Shown one piece after another: positions 16,157 to 23,988 of a stretch of DNA of 64,000 nucleotides. How positions within the stretch are numbered: position 1 is the stretch's first letter; every line of letters starts with the position of its first letter. Origin of the DNA: CAYZJD01 sp964483455 (lineage in GTDB: Bacteria > Acidobacteriota > Terriglobia > Bryobacterales > Bryobacteraceae); the NCBI GenBank assembly GCA_964483455.1, contig CAZACK010000006.1, forward strand, positions 1-64,000. The letters run 5' to 3'. The notes under the pieces were generated by a model, which saw only the letters and a program-made list of their open reading frames with translations, was not told the origin of the DNA and searched no databases. Position numbers and translations under genes: made by a program.

Positions 16157-17074
16157 ATGTCGATTGTTGTCGTCGGTTCGGTGGCCTATGACGGCGTGGA
16201 AACGCCGCATGGCCGCGCCGATCGCATGCTGGGCGGGGCGTGCACGTACATCTCCCTGGCCGCCGCCTATTTCGCCCAAGTGAAGATTGTCGCCGTCGTG
16301 GGGGATGATTTCGATCCCGCAGACGTCGCGCTGCTCGAAAGCCGCGGGATCGACCTCGCGGGCCTGGAACGGGTCTCCGGCAAGACCTTTTTCTGGGCCG
16401 GCGTCTACTCCGAGGACATGAACGACCGGACGACGCTCCGCACGGATCTCAACGTTTTCGCGGACTTTGCTCCAAAGCTGCCGGAGCACTACAAGACACA
16501 GCCGTACCTGATGCTCGGCAACATCCAGCCCGCACTCCAGCGCACCGTGCAGGAACAAATGAACGGTTTGCGCCTGGCCGGCGGCGACACCATGAACTAC
16601 TGGATCAGCGACCACCGCTCCGAATTGTTGGAGACGCTGAGACATTTGGATTTTCTGTTAATCAACGACGGCGAGGCCCGGCAGCTTTCCGGAGAGCGGA
16701 CGCTGCGAAAGGCCGCGCGGGAGATCATGGAAATGGGCCCGCGCTTCCTGGTGATCAAGCGAGGGGAATTCGGCGCCGTGCTCTTTCACGACGAACGGCA
16801 TTTCAGCGTCCCCGGGTATCTGCTCGACCAGGTGTTCGATCCGACCGGCGCGGGGGACGCGTTCGCCGGCGGCTTCATCGGCTGCCTGGCGGAACGCGGG
16901 TTCAACCCGGCGCAGGGGGACGTGAATCCCCGGGACCTGCGCGCCGCCGTGGTCTACGGTTCGGTGATGGGCAGTTTCTGCTGTGAGCGTTTTGGCGTGG
17001 ACCGCTTTCGCACCCTGACGCGGGCGGAGATCGATGGCCGGTTCCGGGAGTTCCAAGCCTTCACCGGGTTTTGA
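16157..17074 (+). CDS. PfkB family carbohydrate/nucleoside kinase
   Basis: A 305-residue ribokinase-fold kinase. The C-terminal signature DPTGAGDAFAGGF carries the catalytic Asp234 and the anion hole; GGACTYISLAAAYF (26-39) is the N-terminal substrate-side motif. Substrate cannot be fixed; relatives phosphorylate sugars or nucleosides. The final 41 bp overlap the start of the downstream membrane glycosyltransferase, so the two are translationally linked, and the following genes make a sugar-nucleotide and a cell-wall amino acid. Confidence 0.9.
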   Translation: MSIVVVGSVAYDGVETPHGRADRMLGGACTYISLAAAYFAQVKIVAVVGDDFDPADVALLESRGIDLAGLERVSGKTFFWAGVYSEDMNDRTTLRTDLNVFADFAPKLPEHYKTQPYLMLGNIQPALQRTVQEQMNGLRLAGGDTMNYWISDHRSELLETLRHLDFLLINDGEARQLSGERTLRKAAREIMEMGPRFLVIKRGEFGAVLFHDERHFSVPGYLLDQVFDPTGAGDAFAGGFIGCLAERGFNPAQGDVNPRDLRAAVVYGSVMGSFCCERFGVDRFRTLTRAEIDGRFREFQAFTGF

Positions 17075-18614
17075 TCTCGCGTTCGTGCTGCCGCTGCTGG
17101 CGGCGCTCAGCACGGCTTCCGCGGCCTGGTTCCTGGGCCGCGGATATGTGCTGTACTACGGCGACGCGCAGGCCCACCTGAACATTGCGCGGCGCGTGTT
17201 CGATTCGCGCACTCCCGGTTACTACCAGATCGGCACTGTGTGGCTCCCGCTGCCTCACGCGCTGATGCTGCCGTTCGTGGGAAACGACGAGTGGTGGCAA
17301 AGCGGACTCGCGGGTGTCGTGCCGTCCGCCGCGTGCTGCGTCATCGCGGGGTGTTTCTTCTACGCGGCAGTCCGGCGCGCGCTGGCCGGCCGGGCGGCGG
17401 CGGTCGCCGCGCTGGCCGTGATGGCCCTGAATCCGAACCTGCTCTATCTGCAATCCGCGCCGATGACGGAGCCGGTGTTTCTGGCGTGCCTGGCGGCGCT
17501 GCTGTACTTCACCGTGCGGTTCGAGCAGACGCAATCGGCCTGGTGCGTGGTTGGCGCCGCCGTGGCCGCGCTCGCCGGCACGCTGACGCGCTACGAGGGC
17601 TGGTTCCTGCTCCCGTTCGCGGCAGCCTTCTTTCTGGTGCGCGCCAATCGGCGCCGCTGGCTGCTTGCGCTGCTGTTTTGCACGATCGCCTCGCTCGGGC
17701 CGCTCTACTGGCTGTTCCACAACTGGTGCTGGTGGGGGGACGCGCTGGAGTTCTACCGGGGACCGTTCTCCGCTAAGGCGATCTATGAGCGATCGCTCGC
17801 CGAAGGCATGGCGCGCTACCCGGGCGACCATGACTGGGGCAAGGCCTGGCTGCACTTCCACAACGCGGCCCGGTTGTGTGCCGGCTGGCCGCTGGTGTGG
17901 CTCGGGCTCGCCGGTGTGGCGGCGGGCATCATCAAACGAGTGGTCTGGCCCTTGGCGCTGCTGGCGCTTCCGGCGGCGTTCTATGTGGCGAGCCTGCATT
18001 CAGGGGGCACGCCGATCTACGTCCCGCAGCTTTGGCCCAACACGTACTACAACACTCGCTACGGGCTGGCGGCGCTGCCCTTACTGGCGCTCGGCGCTGG
18101 AGCCCTGGTGATGTTAGCGCCCCGGCGCTTCCGGGCGCTTGCGGCGGGCGCGATTATCGCCGGCGCCCTCGCGCCTTGGGCGATCGCTCCCCGGCCCGAA
18201 TCCTGGATCTGCTGGAAGGAATCCCAAGTGAACTCCGAGGCCCGGCGGGCCTGGACGAAGGAGGCGGCGGAATTCCTGCGGGTCAACTATCGGCGCGGTG
18301 CAGGCATCTTCCTGTCGTTCGGCGATCTCGCCGGCATCCTCCAGCAGGCGGGCATCCCGCTGCGCGAGAGCCTGCACACGGGCAACGTTCCGCATTGGGA
18401 TGCTGCCATACTGCGCCCCGATCTCCTCTTGTGGGAAGAGTGGGCGATCGCCATCTCCGGCGACAAGGTGTCGGATGCGATGGTGAAGCTGCGGAAAACC
18501 GGGCCGCGGTATGATTGCGTGAGAACCATCGCAAAGAAAGGTGGCCCGGTCATCGAAATCTACCGCCGAAAACCGGTGACAGGCTACGCAATCCCCATTT
18601 TCCCGGTACCATAG
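17034..18614 (+). CDS. Multipass membrane protein, glycosyltransferase family 39/87-like
   Basis: A 526-residue protein with roughly ten membrane segments. The first loop has a GT-C pattern: YYGDAQAHLNIARRVFDSRTPGYYQIGTVWLPLPH, with an acidic Asp in loop 1, then TEPVF later. The C-terminal soluble part (residues 395-515) is predicted periplasmic. It likely transfers a sugar from a polyprenyl-phosphate donor. The start overlaps the kinase gene by 41 bp. The last residues (KPVTGYAIPIFPVP) derive from a 33-base dispersed repeat. Confidence 0.75.
   Translation: MAGSGSSKPSPGFDLAFVLPLLAALSTASAAWFLGRGYVLYYGDAQAHLNIARRVFDSRTPGYYQIGTVWLPLPHALMLPFVGNDEWWQSGLAGVVPSAACCVIAGCFFYAAVRRALAGRAAAVAALAVMALNPNLLYLQSAPMTEPVFLACLAALLYFTVRFEQTQSAWCVVGAAVAALAGTLTRYEGWFLLPFAAAFFLVRANRRRWLLALLFCTIASLGPLYWLFHNWCWWGDALEFYRGPFSAKAIYERSLAEGMARYPGDHDWGKAWLHFHNAARLCAGWPLVWLGLAGVAAGIIKRVVWPLALLALPAAFYVASLHSGGTPIYVPQLWPNTYYNTRYGLAALPLLALGAGALVMLAPRRFRALAAGAIIAGALAPWAIAPRPESWICWKESQVNSEARRAWTKEAAEFLRVNYRRGAGIFLSFGDLAGILQQAGIPLRESLHTGNVPHWDAAILRPDLLLWEEWAIAISGDKVSDAMVKLRKTGPRYDCVRTIAKKGGPVIEIYRRKPVTGYAIPIFPVP
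18574..18606 (+). repeat. 33-base dispersed repeat, copy 1
   Basis: Starts CGGTGACAGGCT and continues CGCAATCCCCA; it matches 60063-60095 in the same orientation with three mismatches. This copy overlaps the 3' end of the membrane glycosyltransferase gene; the other lies between two convergent genes. Confidence 0.75.
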
Positions 18615-18623
18615 TTCATCTCC

Positions 18624-19433
18624 ATGCGCATCCCCTTCACCAAGGCGCACGGCGCCAAGAATGATTTCGTTCTTACTTGGGCGAACGAGGCGCCTATCGA
18701 GAACCTTCCGGAAATCGCGCGGGCCATTTGCAGCCGGAACACCAGCGTCGGCGCCGACGGCTGGATGCTGGTCGCGGCGCCCCACAGAGGTGCGGATTAC
18801 CACGGTGAAATCCGTCTGTACAACTCTGACGGAAGCAAGGCGGAACTATCCGGCAACGGCACGCGGTGCGCGGCGGCTTTCCTGATCGACGCCGGGCTCG
18901 ACGCCGGGATCGTCCGGCTACGCACGGCGGCCGGCGACCGGGATCTGCGCCTGATTGAGCGCAACGGCCTGCGATTCCTCTTCGAGATGGCGATGGGCCG
19001 GCCGGAGTGGGATCCGGCCCAGGTGCGATTTCCGCTCGATGTGTCTGGCCGGACCCGCCAGGTGACGATCCTGAACACCGGAAATCCCCAGTGTGCCGTC
19101 TTCGTGGACGACTTTGACTTCGACTGGCGGAAGCTCGGCGCCGCGATCGAAAAGCACCCGATGTTCCCGGAGCGCACGAACGTATCCTTCGTGCGCGTGG
19201 TGGAGCGGCACATCCTCGACGTCCGGTTCTACGAGCGCGGAGCTGGTGAGACGATGAGTTCCGGCACCGGCTCGACCGGGGCGGCCTGGGCCGCGGCCCT
19301 GCGGGGTTTGGTCGACTCCCCGGTGCGGGTGCAGACTCCCGGCGGTCCCCTGGATCTGCGATGGGATGATCAGGTCTACCTCACCGGGCCGGCGGAGATC
19401 GTCGCCGGCGGCGTGTTCTACTTTGGAGGCTGA
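18624..19433 (+). CDS. dapF: Diaminopimelate epimerase with Ser replacing the second catalytic Cys
   Basis: A 269-residue DapF-family protein (LL- to meso-diaminopimelate in lysine and peptidoglycan synthesis). FTKAHGAKNDFV, NSDGSKAELSGNGTRC and ERGAGET match the family, and Cys82 in GNGTRC is the first catalytic cysteine. The second motif, normally ACGTG, reads SSGTG here, so residue 213 is Ser instead of Cys. Codon TCC needs one change to become TGC. A two-base epimerase would be impaired, so it may act on another substrate, work as a one-base enzyme, or tolerate Ser. It is five bases before the nucleotide-sugar dehydrogenase. Confidence 0.85.
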   Translation: MRIPFTKAHGAKNDFVLTWANEAPIENLPEIARAICSRNTSVGADGWMLVAAPHRGADYHGEIRLYNSDGSKAELSGNGTRCAAAFLIDAGLDAGIVRLRTAAGDRDLRLIERNGLRFLFEMAMGRPEWDPAQVRFPLDVSGRTRQVTILNTGNPQCAVFVDDFDFDWRKLGAAIEKHPMFPERTNVSFVRVVERHILDVRFYERGAGETMSSGTGSTGAAWAAALRGLVDSPVRVQTPGGPLDLRWDDQVYLTGPAEIVAGGVFYFGG

Positions 19434-19438
19434 GAGGC

Positions 19439-20743
19439 ATGAACTGGAAGCAGCAACTCGAGGAGAAGATCCGCAACCGCATGGCCCAGGTGGGCGTCAT
19501 CGGCCTGGGCTACGTCGGTCTGCCGCTGGCGGTCGAGTTCGCCAAGGCCGGCTTCACGGTGACAGGAATCGACGTCAGCCGGGCGAAAGTCGAACGATTG
19601 AACGCCGGCGATTCCTACGTCCAGGACGTTGCAAGCGATATTCTCGCGCCCTTGGTTACGGCCGGAAGCCTGCGTGCCACCACAGACTTCGGCGCCGTCG
19701 CCGGCTTCGACACCGTGAACATTTGCGTGCCCACGCCGCTGCGCAAAACCAAAGATCCGGACATGAGCTACATCGTCTCCGCCTGTCAGGAAATCGCGAA
19801 GCACATGCACCCGGGCATGCTGGTGATTCTGGAGTCCACGACGTATCCCGGCACGACGGACGAAGTGGTCCGGCCGATGCTCGATCGTTCCGACCTCCGC
19901 CCTGGTCACGAGTTCTTCCTCTGCTTCTCGCCCGAGCGGGTCGATCCGGGCAACCCGCGGTACCAGACCGCAAACATCCCGAAGGTGGTCGGAGGTACCA
20001 CGCGGGACTGCACCGAAGTGGCGACCCTGTTCTACAGCCAGGCGATTGAGACCGTGGTGCCGGTCAGCTCCACGCAGGTCGCGGAGACGGTGAAGTTGCT
20101 CGAGAACACCTTTCGCATGATCAATATCGGCCTGGTGAACGAAATCGCCATGATGTGCGACCGGATGGGCATCAATGTGTGGGAGGTGATCGAGGCGGCG
20201 GCCACCAAGCCGTTCGGCTTCATGCCGTTTTATCCCGGCCCGGGTCTGGGCGGGCACTGCATCCCCATCGACCCGTTCTATCTTTCGTGGAAGACCAAGC
20301 AGGCGGGGATCGAGGCCCGCTTCATCGACCTGGCGGGTTACATCAACGGCCACATGCCGGAATTCGTGGTCGCCAAAGTGCAAAACGCCCTGAACGACCG
20401 CGGCAAGCCCGTCAGGGGCTCTCATGTGCACATTCTCGGCGTCGCCTACAAGAGAAACATCGACGACGTGCGCGAATCGCCCGCGCTGGACATCATCCTC
20501 ATGCTCCAGCGCCACGGCGCCCGGGTGACGTACTCCGATCCCCACGTGCCCCGTCTCAGCGAAGACACCATCAAGCTGTGCTCGGAGCCGCCGGAAGCCG
20601 CCGCCGGGGCTGCCGACTGTGTGCTGATCGTCACCGACCATTCCGCCTTCGACTACCCGGCGATCCACGAGAAAGCGAGCCTGATCGTGGATACGCGGAA
20701 CGCCCTGAAGGGAGTGGCGTCGGAGAAGATCGTGAGGCTGTGA
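19439..20743 (+). CDS. UDP-N-acetyl-sugar 6-dehydrogenase (WbpA/WecC type)
   Basis: A 434-residue NAD-dependent nucleotide-sugar dehydrogenase. GLGYVGLPLA (22-31) is the Rossmann motif, VPTPLRKTKDPDMSY and FSPERVDPGN are typical of the N-acetylhexosamine branch, and GLGGHCIPIDP contains catalytic Cys274. It oxidises UDP-GlcNAc or UDP-ManNAc to the uronic acid, a precursor of O-antigen or capsule. A GGAGG sequence at the end of dapF serves as ribosome-binding site. Together with the glycosyltransferases upstream it belongs to envelope polysaccharide synthesis. Confidence 0.9.
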   Translation: MNWKQQLEEKIRNRMAQVGVIGLGYVGLPLAVEFAKAGFTVTGIDVSRAKVERLNAGDSYVQDVASDILAPLVTAGSLRATTDFGAVAGFDTVNICVPTPLRKTKDPDMSYIVSACQEIAKHMHPGMLVILESTTYPGTTDEVVRPMLDRSDLRPGHEFFLCFSPERVDPGNPRYQTANIPKVVGGTTRDCTEVATLFYSQAIETVVPVSSTQVAETVKLLENTFRMINIGLVNEIAMMCDRMGINVWEVIEAAATKPFGFMPFYPGPGLGGHCIPIDPFYLSWKTKQAGIEARFIDLAGYINGHMPEFVVAKVQNALNDRGKPVRGSHVHILGVAYKRNIDDVRESPALDIILMLQRHGARVTYSDPHVPRLSEDTIKLCSEPPEAAAGAADCVLIVTDHSAFDYPAIHEKASLIVDTRNALKGVASEKIVRL

Positions 20744-21144
20744 CCGGCTGCCTCAGCCTGCTCGAGGATGTCGCCGCCACTGGTCACAAAACGCGGTCGC
20801 CTGCTAGCCCGTGGGACAGGCCGGGCCGGCTCCACCTGATCGGCGCCGGCTGGCTCATCCAGGGCGAACAGAAGGACTTGCGGCCGTTCGTCCAGATCGG
20901 TTTGGCATGGGGCTTTGAGAGATACCATTGGCAGGGGACGTTCCCGGGCCGACTGCCGGGCGACCCGCCGGTCTATGTCGATCGGGATTTCACGGAACGG
21001 TTCCATGGCCCGGCGCTGAGTGCAGGTTTCACCGTTGGCATTCGCCGGCGGATGTTCCTCCGGCCGGAGGTGGGGTGGAAGTTCATCGCCCCCGGTCCCA
21101 TGATGTTATTCTTCCCCGCTGTCAGCTTTGGCTGGCGGCTCTGA
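20740..21144 (+). pseudogene. Probable outer-membrane beta-barrel remnant
   Basis: An open frame of 134 residues begins with GTG overlapping the previous stop by four bases (GTGA). The C-terminal 80 residues alternate polar and aromatic residues (RPFVQIGLAWGFERYHW, GPALSAGFTVGIRRRMFLRPEVGWKFIAPG) and end in FGWRL, as in small outer-membrane barrels such as the one encoded at 37994. There is no signal peptide, and residues 1-45 are of low complexity, so it looks like the 3' end of a truncated gene. Confidence 0.5.
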
Positions 21145-21167
21145 CAACTTGGTTTGCGGCGCCCGCG

Positions 21168-22520
21168 CTACCCACCCTCCATCCCCATTTGCGACAGCCG
21201 GTAACGCAGCGCGTTCCGCGTCAAGCCCAGCAGCCGCGCCGCCTGGCTCTTGTTGCCTTCGGCGCGCTGGAGCGCGTCGCGGATGAGGGCCTGCTCGAAC
21301 TGGTCCAGCGTCAACCCTTCGGGCAGGGCGAATCCCGAGGCCGCCGGCCGCGGGCGCGCCGCGGTGTCGAGCTTGATATCGGCGGCATCGAGTCTCGTGC
21401 CGCCGCAAAGCACCAGGCTGCGCTCGATCACGTTCTCCAGTTCCCGCACATTCCCCGGCCAGTGGTACTCGAGCAGCCTCCGGATCGCCGCGTCGGTGAT
21501 CGCCTCCACTTGCGAACCGGAGTCGGCGGCCAGCTTCTTCACGAAATGCTCGGCCAGGAAGGCGATGTCCTCCTTGCGCTCGCGCAACGGCGGGATGTTG
21601 ATGGGCACGACGTTCAGGCGGTAGTACAGGTCCTCGCGGAACGTCCCCTGCTCCAGCGCAGCGCGCAGGTCCTGGTTGGTGGCGGCGACGATCCGCACGT
21701 CGATCTGCCTCGTCTTGTTGCTGCCCAGCCGCTCGAGTTCTCGCTCCTGCAAGATGCGGAGCAGCTTCACCTGCACCGTGCCCGGCACGTCGCCGATCTC
21801 GTCCAGGAACGCCGTCCCGCCGTCGGCCTGCTCGAACTTGCCCGGCTTGGAGGCGACGGCGCCGGTGAACGCTCCCTTCTCGTAACCGAACAGCTCGCTC
21901 TCCATCAAGTTCTCGGGGATGGCGGTGCAGTTGATCTTGACGAACGGGCGGTCGCGCCGCGGCGAGTGGAAATGGATCGCGCGTGCGATCAGATCCTTGC
22001 CGACGCCGCTTTCCCCGGCCAGCAGCACGGTGGCGCGGGTCGGAGCCACGCGGGTCACGGTGGCGAAAATCTCCTGCATCGCTCCGCTGCGGCCGACGAT
22101 GTTGGCGAACTCGTAGCGGTGGCCCAGCTCCTCTTTCAGCTTGATGTTCTCGTCGCGGAGGGCGCGCACCTCCAGCGCCTTCTGGATCACCGCCGTCAGG
22201 TGGTCGAGCGAGAACGGTTTGGGCAAGAAGTCGAACGCCCCCTCCTTCATCGCCTGGACGGCGCTCTCCACGGTGCCGAAGGCGGTCATCACGATCACCG
22301 GCGTGCGCGAGTTCTGCCGCCGCAGCAGCGCCAGCAATTCCAGGCCGCCCATGCCGGGAAGCCGCAAGTCGGTGAGAATCAGGTCGGCGCGGTCCGCCAG
22401 CCGCAGCGCCTCCTCGGCTGAGCCAGCCTTGTCCACCTCGAAGCCTGACGACTGAAGCTGCAGCTCAATTACCCGGCGCAGCTTTTGTTCATCTTCGACC
22501 ACGAGAATCCGGGAATTCAC
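21168..22520 (-). CDS. Sigma-54-dependent response regulator, NtrC/PilR type
   Basis: A 450-residue activator in three parts. The receiver (1-120) has acidic Glu9/Asp10, phosphoacceptor Asp51 and Lys101. The AAA+ domain (140-375) has Walker A GESGVGKD (169-176) and the sigma-54 contact loop ESELFGYEKGAFTGA with GAFTGA at 216-221. The C-terminal Fis-type helix-turn-helix ends NKSQAARLLGLTRNALRYRLSQMG. It should activate sigma-54 promoters after phosphorylation by the kinase encoded 196 bp upstream on the same strand. Confidence 0.95.
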   Translation of the reverse strand: MNSRILVVEDEQKLRRVIELQLQSSGFEVDKAGSAEEALRLADRADLILTDLRLPGMGGLELLALLRRQNSRTPVIVMTAFGTVESAVQAMKEGAFDFLPKPFSLDHLTAVIQKALEVRALRDENIKLKEELGHRYEFANIVGRSGAMQEIFATVTRVAPTRATVLLAGESGVGKDLIARAIHFHSPRRDRPFVKINCTAIPENLMESELFGYEKGAFTGAVASKPGKFEQADGGTAFLDEIGDVPGTVQVKLLRILQERELERLGSNKTRQIDVRIVAATNQDLRAALEQGTFREDLYYRLNVVPINIPPLRERKEDIAFLAEHFVKKLAADSGSQVEAITDAAIRRLLEYHWPGNVRELENVIERSLVLCGGTRLDAADIKLDTAARPRPAASGFALPEGLTLDQFEQALIRDALQRAEGNKSQAARLLGLTRNALRYRLSQMGMEGG

Positions 22521-22620
22521 GGGGTGTCTTCCCTGTCGAAAGTTGTACGCTCACCGGCCCCTCGTTGCACAATTGGACGCAACGCAAGGCGCTGCTTCCC
22601 CAGAGTGAACGGATCATCTT

Positions 22621-22696
22621 GGGCCGCCGATGAACGCCGATGATCGTCGATAGTGCTTCGTCCCCATCGGCGATCATCGGCGTTTATCGGCGGCCC
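22621..22696. repeat. 31-bp-arm inverted repeat between kinase and regulator genes
   Basis: Left arm 22621-22651 and right arm 22666-22696 pair over 31 positions with two G-U wobbles and a 14-base loop. Each arm is built from CGCCGAT-like units (GCCGCCGATGAACGCCGATG at its start). The hairpin sits in the 196-bp gap between the sensor kinase and its regulator, transcribed in the same direction, so it could stop or stabilise transcripts and set the ratio of the two proteins. Confidence 0.85.
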
Positions 22697-22716
22697 ACAA
22701 TTCCCGCGGGCGGTCA

Positions 22717-23967
22717 TCAGGATTTTTCTCCGGCGGGCAGATACACCCGGAAGACGCTGCCCTTGTCCACTTCGCTTTCGACCGCTATTCTACCGCCGTG
22801 TTCATCTACGATCTTCGAGACGATCGCCAGCCCCAGGCCGACACCGTCGGGCTTGGTGGTGAAGAAGGGATTGAAGATGCTCTCCCGATCCTTGGGGTCG
22901 ATGCCCGAGCCGCGGTCGATCACCGAGATCTCGACTCCGCCGTCGGTTGCGCGTGTCTTCACCGTGATCGCGCCGCCGGCCGGCGAGGCCTGAGCCGCGT
23001 TCAGAAGCAGATTGTAGAAGACCCGCTCCATCAACTCCACGTCCAGGGGCGCGGGCGCGATATCCGGCGAGTAGTTCCGGTAGACCGTGACGCCGTTGTT
23101 CGCGGCATCGCGTTCGAACCGCGCGACCGCGCGGTCGATCAACTCGCCCACGTCGGCCGGCTGGAGGCGCAGCTCGAGCGGCCGCGCGAATTCCAGAAAA
23201 CGGCCGACCAGCGAGTTGGTGCGGTCCACCTCGGTGGAGATGAACCCGGCAAGCTCGCGCGCGACCTCGCGATCCGGCGGCACGTTCTTCATGAGCATCT
23301 CCGCCGATGCCCGGATGGTGCCGAGCGGATTGCGCAGCTCATGGGCCAGGCCCGCGCTGAGCTGGCCGAGCGCGGCCAGCCGCTCGGTGCGGCGCACGGC
23401 GGCTTCCGCCTTCTGAAGGCTGATGTTGGCATCGGCCAGTTGCTGCGCCGCGATCTGGTATTTCCTCGCCTCGACGCGGTTCGCCTCGGCCAGCCGGTTC
23501 GTGAGAAAACCTACCACCGCCAAGAAAGCCAAGCGCAGCGAGAACTCCCGCCAGTCTCTGGCAGTGATGGCCCACTGTCTCCAATCGACGTAAAGCAGGA
23601 AGGAGGCGTAGGTCCCGCACGCCAGCAGCACGAACAGCAGCGTGCCGCGCAAGCCGAGCGTCGTCGCCGCCGACACCACCGGCAGCAGCAGAATCAGGTA
23701 ATAGCTGCTGTTGATTCCGTACGTGTACCCGATGAGCAGGTAACCGAGGGAGAGCTTCAGAAAAATCGCGGCCAGGTTGCCTCCTCGCGAGGCAAGAGCC
23801 GGGATCCGCGTTTCGACGAGTTGGAGGATTGCCAGCGCTGAGAGGATCCACAGCTCCTCCGGGTAGCGGGTCGGGCTGACCACGGCCAGCCCGGAGAACA
23901 ACAGCATCCAGATGAGGTCCTGCGCCCGAAAATACTGTAGGCCGCGCCGGATTCCCACGTGAGCCAT
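22717..23967 (-). CDS. Membrane sensor histidine kinase, PilS/HydH-like
   Basis: A 416-residue kinase with about six N-terminal membrane segments (residues 17-158), no recognisable PAS domain, a short coiled linker (EARKYQIAAQQLADANISLQKAEA) and HisKA/HATPase domains. The phosphoacceptor is His209 in GLAHELRNPLGTIRAS; N-box NLLLNAAQAS, G1 DRGSGIDP and G2 GVGLGLAI are intact. The six-segment input without a large periplasmic loop is like PilS. A long open frame extends upstream antisense to the next gene; the ATG at 23967 is the natural start. It is divergent from the S1-domain gene. Confidence 0.92.
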   Translation of the reverse strand: MAHVGIRRGLQYFRAQDLIWMLLFSGLAVVSPTRYPEELWILSALAILQLVETRIPALASRGGNLAAIFLKLSLGYLLIGYTYGINSSYYLILLLPVVSAATTLGLRGTLLFVLLACGTYASFLLYVDWRQWAITARDWREFSLRLAFLAVVGFLTNRLAEANRVEARKYQIAAQQLADANISLQKAEAAVRRTERLAALGQLSAGLAHELRNPLGTIRASAEMLMKNVPPDREVARELAGFISTEVDRTNSLVGRFLEFARPLELRLQPADVGELIDRAVARFERDAANNGVTVYRNYSPDIAPAPLDVELMERVFYNLLLNAAQASPAGGAITVKTRATDGGVEISVIDRGSGIDPKDRESIFNPFFTTKPDGVGLGLAIVSKIVDEHGGRIAVESEVDKGSVFRVYLPAGEKS

Positions 23968-23988
23968 CTTATCCGGGATTGTGGCAAA

